A DNA stretch of 55,773 bases from Bacteroidales bacterium (GTDB lineage: Bacteria; Bacteroidota; Bacteroidia; Bacteroidales; JAAYUG01). The notes under the pieces are model-generated. The model was not told the DNA's origin and did not search any database. It worked only from the letters and a program-made list of their open reading frames with translations. The translations under genes were made by a program, and so were the position numbers. The stretch lies in NCBI GenBank assembly GCA_012517825.1, contig JAAYUG010000154.1:1-55773 (forward strand), written 5' to 3'. Below are positions 54,731 through 55,773 of the stretch, piece by piece. Numbering within the stretch: position 1 is the first letter of the stretch; every line of letters begins with the position of its first letter.

Positions 54731-55289
54731 TGACAGAGCCGCGTGTTTTTTTAAGTTTCCAGCGGGTAAACTCCTGGTCAGCCTCAAATCCTCCTTCCCC
54801 GTAAAAAATTCCGTCCGATGTCATTATACGGGTAAATTTCAGTGAGTAAATAATTTTTTTGTTTTCATCCCAGAAAATTTCCTCTGTATTAAGCTGTTCA
54901 TTTTTTCTGATATTGCGGGCCACAACATCATTTCGTGCTGTCCAGATCCTTTCTTTCTCGTCATACCGGGCATATTTTGCTGTTATGGTTGATTCTATCT
55001 GCGCACTGTCGTTATAAAAATTGACATGAATACCTTTAGGGAATTCGATATAGGGTTTGTCGGTATTGGTATAGCGCTCAAGGCGCGGAGCATACACAAC
55101 GATCTTCAGTCTGGCCGAGTCGGAATAGCGTATTTCGGTATCATTGCGCGACAAGGTGGGGAAAGAAGGGTTTTTGGTGAGGGTATTGATGGTTTCAATC
55201 GAATTCTCACAGCCTGGCATGCCGGTGAGGGCACATGCCGCCAGAATGATCAAAAAAACAGTTTCCCTGTAGACAGATGTCTTTATCAT
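54711..55289 (-). CDS. lptC: LPS export protein LptC
   Basis: 192 residues from ATG 55289. An N-terminal export segment (VFLIILAACALTGMPGC) may be a lipoprotein signal with cysteine in the MPGC position. The LptC/OstA-like jellyroll follows (IVVYAPRLERYTNTDKPYIEFPKGIHVNF; ITAKYARYDEKERIWTARNDVVARN; LNTEEIFWDENKKIIYS). It passes lipopolysaccharide from the LptBFG transporter to LptA. A TTG reading from 55310 begins inside the -7 box, so the ATG is preferred. Confidence 0.92.
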   Translation of the reverse strand: MIKTSVYRETVFLIILAACALTGMPGCENSIETINTLTKNPSFPTLSRNDTEIRYSDSARLKIVVYAPRLERYTNTDKPYIEFPKGIHVNFYNDSAQIESTITAKYARYDEKERIWTARNDVVARNIRKNEQLNTEEIFWDENKKIIYSLKFTRIMTSDGIFYGEGGFEADQEFTRWKLKKTRGSVNVKDEE

Positions 55290-55307
55290 GCTTCGATGAA
55301 TCTTCTG

Positions 55308-55315
55308 CAAAGATA
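55308..55315 (-). promoter_or_regulatory. -7 promoter box of the lptC operon
   Basis: Plus-strand CAAAGATA, i.e. TATCTTTG leftward, an exact TAnnTTTG match, 18 nt before ATG 55289. The stretch from here to 55519 shows no convincing gene. Confidence 0.5.
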
Positions 55316-55527
55316 GGAATTAGCTTTCCAAAAGCACAGGGTCAGGAAAAGATTGATGCAGAGAAATATCCGGCTGTGATCCATTCCGCGGGTTAATACC
55401 ATTGAAATGAAGACAGAACATTCCCTTGAGCAGGCAGATTGCGTTTTTTTCAATGCGTAAAATGGGTTTATGCACCTTATGTTGGTTGACCTGTACAGCA
55501 AAAAGAGAGGATTGGTCAGAAAAAAAA

Positions 55528-55552
55528 GATGCCGGAGGATAACCCCGGCATC
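55528..55552 (-). terminator. Terminator of the right-edge gene
   Basis: Eight-bp stem GATGCCGG / CCGGCATC. Read leftward it is followed by eight T (plus-strand A run at 55520-55527), 20 bp after the stop of the partial gene. Confidence 0.9.
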
Positions 55553-55572
55553 GATTATGTTATAGGATCGGA

Positions 55573-55773
55573 TTACTTGCGTGTTCTGACAATGGTGTTT
55601 TGCCCGATCCAGCAGCCTACAGTGTAAGTCTGTCCGTCGGTATATCCATTGAAGAAAGCTTCTTCGGTATTGGGGAATCTTGCTGAATACTGGCCCAGGA
55701 GATCATTGATTTTATCAGCAGCCGATGGATCGGCATTTTTTGCTTTAATCAGTTCGTCGACGGCAACCCAGAA
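55573..55773 (-). CDS. C-terminal end of a probable TPR protein (runs off the right edge)
   Basis: The last 66 codons are in the window, without a start. The visible part is helical (VAVDELIKAKNADPSAADKI) followed by FFNGYTDGQTYTVGCWIG and the end NTIVRTRK. This tail, next to lptC, resembles the C-terminus of large tetratricopeptide proteins that precede lptC in many Bacteroidota, but no full TPR unit is visible here. It is followed by its own terminator, so lptC has a separate promoter. Confidence 0.65.
   Translation of the reverse strand, partial: FWVAVDELIKAKNADPSAADKINDLLGQYSARFPNTEEAFFNGYTDGQTYTVGCWIGQNTIVRTRK

Noticed and set aside
55286-55501. Cys-rich 71-residue minus-strand frame before lptC
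   Set aside because: It covers the lptC promoter box and start, has no ribosome site and no plausible domain.

Overview
The window is a Bacteroidota chromosome segment, most likely from the Bacteroidales/Marinilabiliales side. This rests on TAnnTTTG promoter boxes, a LeuS and a MraY with long lineage-type insertions, a GlsA/GlsB-type lipid acyltransferase pair, the acpP-fabF-rnc-IPExxxVDY block, an ExbB-X-ExbD-ExbD operon and a CNNM/GldE-like protein beside lptC. Nearly all of it is dense housekeeping sequence. I see no phage, insertion sequence, CRISPR array, rRNA or defence island.

Layout. 1-3.5 kb: 5' part of serine acetyltransferase (its C-terminus lies outside the window), an unknown membrane-anchored protein, a small heat-shock protein behind a consensus sigma-54 promoter with two upstream dyads, a YugP-like zinc metallopeptidase, a palindromic intergenic element and a lone STAS protein. 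3.6-14.5 kb: a small outer-membrane barrel, aspS, tadA, a ferredoxin with nadA, aroA, a small membrane protein with dprA, gdhA, tatD and ansA. 14.5-17.1 kb: tRNA-Ser(GGA) and an energy-transducing ExbB/ExbD operon. 17.2-22.9 kb: two GT2 plus polytopic-membrane-protein gene pairs on opposite strands around tRNA-Arg(CCG). 23-32.7 kb: leuS-yitT, purN, acpP-fabF-rnc-IPExxxVDY, a SPOR protein and a long PurF-like amidotransferase. 32.6-34.6 kb: the GlsB/GlsA-like pair.

35-50.9 kb is the division and cell wall (dcw) cluster: mraZ-rsmH-ftsL-ftsI-murE-mraY-(33-codon ORF)-murD-ftsW-murG-murC-ftsQ-ftsA-ftsZ, followed by yqeY. It is preceded by four TGG repeats at exact 10-bp period, the layout of MraZ operator boxes. 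murF, murB and ddl are absent from the cluster. From 51 kb, on the minus strand, come a SurA/PpiD-like foldase, a CNNM/CorC protein, a two-TM protein, lptC and the C-terminus of a probable TPR protein, so this end is devoted to envelope biogenesis.

The most interesting signals are regulatory or small: the sigma-54 promoter with paired enhancer-like dyads at hsp20, the 33-codon ORF that fits exactly between mraY and murD, a hairpin repeated in two intergenic gaps, and the PurF-like protein with an altered glutaminase oxyanion motif. None is proven to be a new system. Several gene starts were moved inward because the longest ORF begins at a TTG or GTG that lies inside or upstream of a recognisable promoter box.
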